Shown: in pieces, positions 13,221 through 15,679 of the stretch | How the letters are laid out: every line of letters begins with the position of its first letter | Numbering within the stretch: the stretch's first letter is position 1 | From: Phycisphaerae bacterium | Lineage (GTDB): Bacteria > Planctomycetota > Phycisphaerae > UBA1845 | NCBI GenBank assembly: GCA_021604825.1 | Contig: BQJS01000111.1 | Location: 1-15,679, forward strand | DNA: 15,679 nucleotides | Direction of reading: 5' to 3' | The notes under the pieces: generated by a model | Database searches by the model: none | Told to the model about the DNA's origin: nothing | Seen by the model: the letters and a program-made list of their open reading frames with translations, nothing else | Position numbers and translations under genes: made by a program

Positions 13221-15332
13221 CTACATGCGAAGCTCGCGGCATAGGAACGCCAGCTTGTCGGCGCTTTCTTCGATTCGCATGGTGGTTGGTTTTCCTGCAC
13301 CGTGGCCGGCGCGGGTTTCTATTCTGATTAGGGTTGGGGCTTCGCCGGCTTGGGCGGCTTGGATGGCGGCGGCGAACTTGAAGCTGTGGGCTGGCACGAC
13401 TCGATCGTCATGGTCGCCGGTCGTGATCATGGTGGCTGGGTAGCTGGTTCCTTCCTTGACGTTGTGTAGCGGTGAATAGGCGTACAACGCTTCAAACTCG
13501 TCCTTTTCGTCCACTGATCCGTAATCCGACATCCATGCCCAGCCGATTGTAAAGTCCTTGAACCGCAGCATATCCAGTACACCGACGGCTGGCAGGGCGG
13601 CTGCGAAGAGGTCGGGTCTTTGCGTGATGCATGCGCCGACGAGCAACCCGCCATTGCTACCGCCTGCGATCGAAAGTTTTTCGGGGCGCGTGTATTTGTT
13701 GTCGATCAGCCACTCGCCGGCTGCGATGAAGTCGTCGAAGACGTTTTGCTTGGTGAGCTTTGTACCGGCTTGATGCCAATCGCGACCGTATTCGCCACCT
13801 CCGCGAATGTTGGCCACCGCGTAGACACCGCCCATTTCCATCCACACGAGGTTTGTGACACTGAATCCAGGAGTAATCGGAATGTTGAATCCACCGTACC
13901 CGTACAACAGCGTCGGGTTATCACCGGTTTTCCAAAGTCCCTTCTTATGGGTGATGAACATGGGGACGCGGGTGCCGTCCTTGCTCGTGTAGAAAACCTG
14001 CTTGGTAACATAGCGCGCCGGATCGACATCGACGTTGGGTTTGCGATAAAGCGAACTGGTGTTCGTCGTGAAATCGTAGCGGTAGATCGAACTTGGGGTG
14101 CTGTAGCTGGAATACGAATAGAACGTTTCTGTGTCGCTTCGTTTACCACCAAAACCGCCGGCACTTCCGATGCCTGGCAATTCAATTTCGCCAGCATCGG
14201 TTCCATCGAGATCGTACAGACGCACTTGTGTGTGGGCATCTTTGAGATACATGCCGACGAACGTGTCGTTGATCAGATTGACGCCGCGCAGGGTTTCTTC
14301 GGATTCGGCGATGACTTCGCGCCAGTTGCTGCGGGCTGGGTTGTTGGTGTCGATGGCGATCACGCGGCCCTTCGGCGCATCGAGATCGGTGCGGAACCAG
14401 AACACCGGGCCGTCGTTGTCGATGAAGGCGTACTGCGCTTCGAGAACATCGATGAGCTTGACAACTTCTGAACCGGGAGTGCTTAAATCCTTGTAATACA
14501 GGCGGTTTTTGCGTTCGGTGCCTTTGCTGACAGAGATGATCAGGTAGCGGCCATCATCGGTGACACCGCCCGAGAATCCCCAATCCTTATGGTCGGGACG
14601 TTCGTAGACCAGTTCGTCGGCTGACTGCGGTGTGCCGAGTCGGTGGTAGTAAAGTTTGTTGTATTCGTTAAGGCTGCGGAGGGCGTCGTCGCTTGAGGGT
14701 TCGTCGAAGCGCGAGTAGTAGAACCCGGCACCGTCTTTGGTCCATGATGCACCGTAGAACTTGCACCACTTGATGACGTCGGGCAGATCGCGACCGGTTT
14801 CGATTTCACGGACTCGCCATTCGACCCAATCAGAACCCCCTTCGGATACCGAGTAGGCGATGTACTTGCCACCACCGCTGATTTCGTAATTCGACATTGC
14901 GACGGTGCCGTCTTCGGAGAACGTGTTCGGATCGATGAGGACTGTCGGCTCTTCAGAAAGATCGCGGGTCGTGTAAAGAACCGAGTGGTTTTGCAGTCCG
15001 TCGTTCTTATAGAAGAAGTAGCGGCCACCCTTCTTGTATGGCGTGCCGTATTTCTCGTAATTCCAAAGCTCGGTGAGACGTTTGCGGATCTTGTCGCGCT
15101 GGGGGATGCCTTCGAGGTAGCCGAAGGTCAGCTTGTTTTCGGCTTCGATCCATTCACGCGATTCCGGCGCGTCGGGGTCTTCCAGCCACCGGTACGGATC
15201 GGGAACTTTCACACCGTGGTAAGTATCAACGACGTCGCCTTTGCGGGCTTCGGGGTAGTCGAAATTACGTTTCTCTACGCAGCCAGCCGCCACCACGAAA
15301 ACCAAAGTGAGTAAACCCAATACGCGTTTCAT
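13221..15332 (-). CDS. Prolyl oligopeptidase, S9A family, exported lipoprotein
   Basis: A 703-residue serine peptidase that cleaves short peptides after proline. The ATG at 15332 has GGAG six bases upstream; the TTG at 15344 is less likely. The signal MKRVLGLLTLVFVVAAGC ends in a lipobox with Cys18, so the enzyme is lipid-anchored outside the inner membrane. The N-terminal DTYHGVKVPDPYRWLEDPD is the S9A signature, followed by a seven-bladed propeller region (about 70-420). The hydrolase domain has YGYGGFNI (oxyanion Tyr), the nucleophile in GGSNGGLL (Ser559), the acid in GDHDDRVVP (about 643) and the base in AGHGAG (His677). All are present, and the length is normal for the family (about 700). 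It has its own terminator and a 190-base upstream region with a repeated ATTGTG motif. Probably a peptide-scavenging enzyme. Confidence 0.96.
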   Translation of the reverse strand: MKRVLGLLTLVFVVAAGCVEKRNFDYPEARKGDVVDTYHGVKVPDPYRWLEDPDAPESREWIEAENKLTFGYLEGIPQRDKIRKRLTELWNYEKYGTPYKKGGRYFFYKNDGLQNHSVLYTTRDLSEEPTVLIDPNTFSEDGTVAMSNYEISGGGKYIAYSVSEGGSDWVEWRVREIETGRDLPDVIKWCKFYGASWTKDGAGFYYSRFDEPSSDDALRSLNEYNKLYYHRLGTPQSADELVYERPDHKDWGFSGGVTDDGRYLIISVSKGTERKNRLYYKDLSTPGSEVVKLIDVLEAQYAFIDNDGPVFWFRTDLDAPKGRVIAIDTNNPARSNWREVIAESEETLRGVNLINDTFVGMYLKDAHTQVRLYDLDGTDAGEIELPGIGSAGGFGGKRSDTETFYSYSSYSTPSSIYRYDFTTNTSSLYRKPNVDVDPARYVTKQVFYTSKDGTRVPMFITHKKGLWKTGDNPTLLYGYGGFNIPITPGFSVTNLVWMEMGGVYAVANIRGGGEYGRDWHQAGTKLTKQNVFDDFIAAGEWLIDNKYTRPEKLSIAGGSNGGLLVGACITQRPDLFAAALPAVGVLDMLRFKDFTIGWAWMSDYGSVDEKDEFEALYAYSPLHNVKEGTSYPATMITTGDHDDRVVPAHSFKFAAAIQAAQAGEAPTLIRIETRAGHGAGKPTTMRIEESADKLAFLCRELRM

Positions 15333-15356
15333 TTGCGTCTCCAAAGTCGATGAGGA

Positions 15357-15415
15357 ATTGTGTTTTCAATTGTGCGGGTTCGCCTGTCCGCGCGAATTGT
15401 GACCGTGGTATTGTG
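15357..15415. promoter_or_regulatory. Cluster of four ATTGTG motifs upstream of prolyl oligopeptidase
   Basis: ATTGTG occurs at 15357, 15369, 15396 and 15410 (first three as AATTGTG), four copies in 59 bases, all in one orientation. The cluster lies 25-83 bases upstream of the ATG at 15332. On the gene's strand a weak promoter may overlap it (TTGCGA, 16 bases, CACAAT). A repeated short word this dense suggests a binding array, but this is inference. Confidence 0.3.
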
Positions 15416-15505
15416 CTTTTTTGGAGGGGTGTCGCAAGTGTTGGGGCTATGTGAACGGATGTTTCGATAGGTTGGATTGTCGGAAGTTGTCGGATTGTAG
15501 GGACG

Positions 15506-15588
15506 GGCTGACGGGCAGCCATGTAGGGTCCGCTGTGCAGACCGAAATTCAGATTTGCAACGCATCGGTCCGCACAGCGGACCCTACA
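15506..15588. repeat. Long inverted repeat (24-bp arms) with small flanking hairpin
   Basis: TGTAGGGTCCGCTGTGC (15522-15538) and GCACAGCGGACCCTACA (15572-15588) are perfect 17-bp inverted arms. After one mismatch (15539/15571) they extend by six more pairs (GACCGA/TCGGTC), leaving a 19-base loop. A smaller hairpin, GGCTG-ACGGG-CAGCC, abuts it at 15506-15520. The 'GTAGGGTCCGC' type of palindrome resembles dispersed intergenic repeats I associate with planctomycete genomes. The right arm contains the stop codon of the gene at 15584-15679. Confidence 0.68.
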
Positions 15589-15679
15589 CTTTGCGCCAGG
15601 GCGTGTCAGCCGCCTGCGTGCCGTCTTCGAGTTTCTTCAATTCATAGTCGCCGAACAGATTCGGAGCTTCTTTTTGAAG
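15584..15679 (-). CDS. C-terminal end of an unidentified protein (partial)
   Basis: The minus-strand frame is open from the window's right edge to a TAG at 15586-15584, giving 31 residues: LQKEAPNLFGDYELKKLEDG followed by TQAADTPWRKV. The composition is protein-like (mixed charged and hydrophobic, 'NLFGDYELKKLEDG') and continues off the window. The last codons GTG-TAG lie in the right arm of the 24-bp inverted repeat. I cannot name the family from so short a piece. It is on the same strand as the prolyl oligopeptidase, 251 bases upstream of that gene's start. Confidence 0.6.
   Translation of the reverse strand, partial: LQKEAPNLFGDYELKKLEDGTQAADTPWRKV

Noticed and set aside
13620..14471. 283-codon plus-strand frame
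   Set aside because: Antisense shadow of the prolyl oligopeptidase, whose catalytic motifs are unmistakable on the other strand.

Overview
The window looks like a chromosomal segment of a planctomycete (phylum Planctomycetota). Base composition is moderately GC-rich. Several small membrane proteins end in a zinc ribbon of the form CxxCGYDL(T/R)GN...CPECG, which I associate with that phylum. The other supports are exported lipoproteins, an L,D-transpeptidase, and dispersed hairpin repeats between genes. No rRNA, phage, insertion sequence or CRISPR array is visible. The phylum call is an inference from protein style, not from a marker gene.

Layout. 1-618: 3' end of an Asp-box (BNR) beta-propeller gene, convergent with a small C-tail-anchored protein (640-1089, minus). 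1318-2935: two overlapping-style ABC-2 permease genes (DUF990/PF06182 type) with no ATPase beside them. 2948-3043: a paired hairpin repeat between convergent genes. 3057-4028 (minus): a PyrK-like FAD/2Fe-2S electron-transfer subunit with a possibly leaderless promoter. 4029-5006: about 1 kb with no convincing gene but a very strong 14-bp hairpin. 5007-6071: two small membrane proteins with cytoplasmic-type zinc ribbons. 6297-7391: LysM plus L,D-transpeptidase cell-wall enzyme. 7435-7516: a second paired hairpin repeat. 7768-7840: tRNA-Ala(CGC) with a good promoter. 7905-8753 (minus): a third zinc-ribbon membrane protein, followed at 8775-8909 by an unannotated zinc-ribbon relic or micro-gene. 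8990-10195 (minus): three PAS domains with no output domain. 10484-12963 (minus): a two-gene unit of a 730-residue lipoprotein with caspase-like (clan CD) His and Cys motifs and a 92-residue membrane protein. 13221-15332 (minus): a lipoprotein prolyl oligopeptidase with a clear terminator. 15522-15588: a long inverted repeat that supplies the stop codon of the last, partial gene (15584-15679, minus).

How the genes fit together. Most products act at or outside the membrane: export permeases, cell-wall cross-linking, membrane zinc-ribbon proteins and two exported lipoprotein peptidases (one only predicted). There is no single pathway cluster. The most unusual protein is the SHG/SCRG caspase-like lipoprotein. 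The most unusual DNA is the set of three structured intergenic repeats, one of which forms part of a coding sequence.
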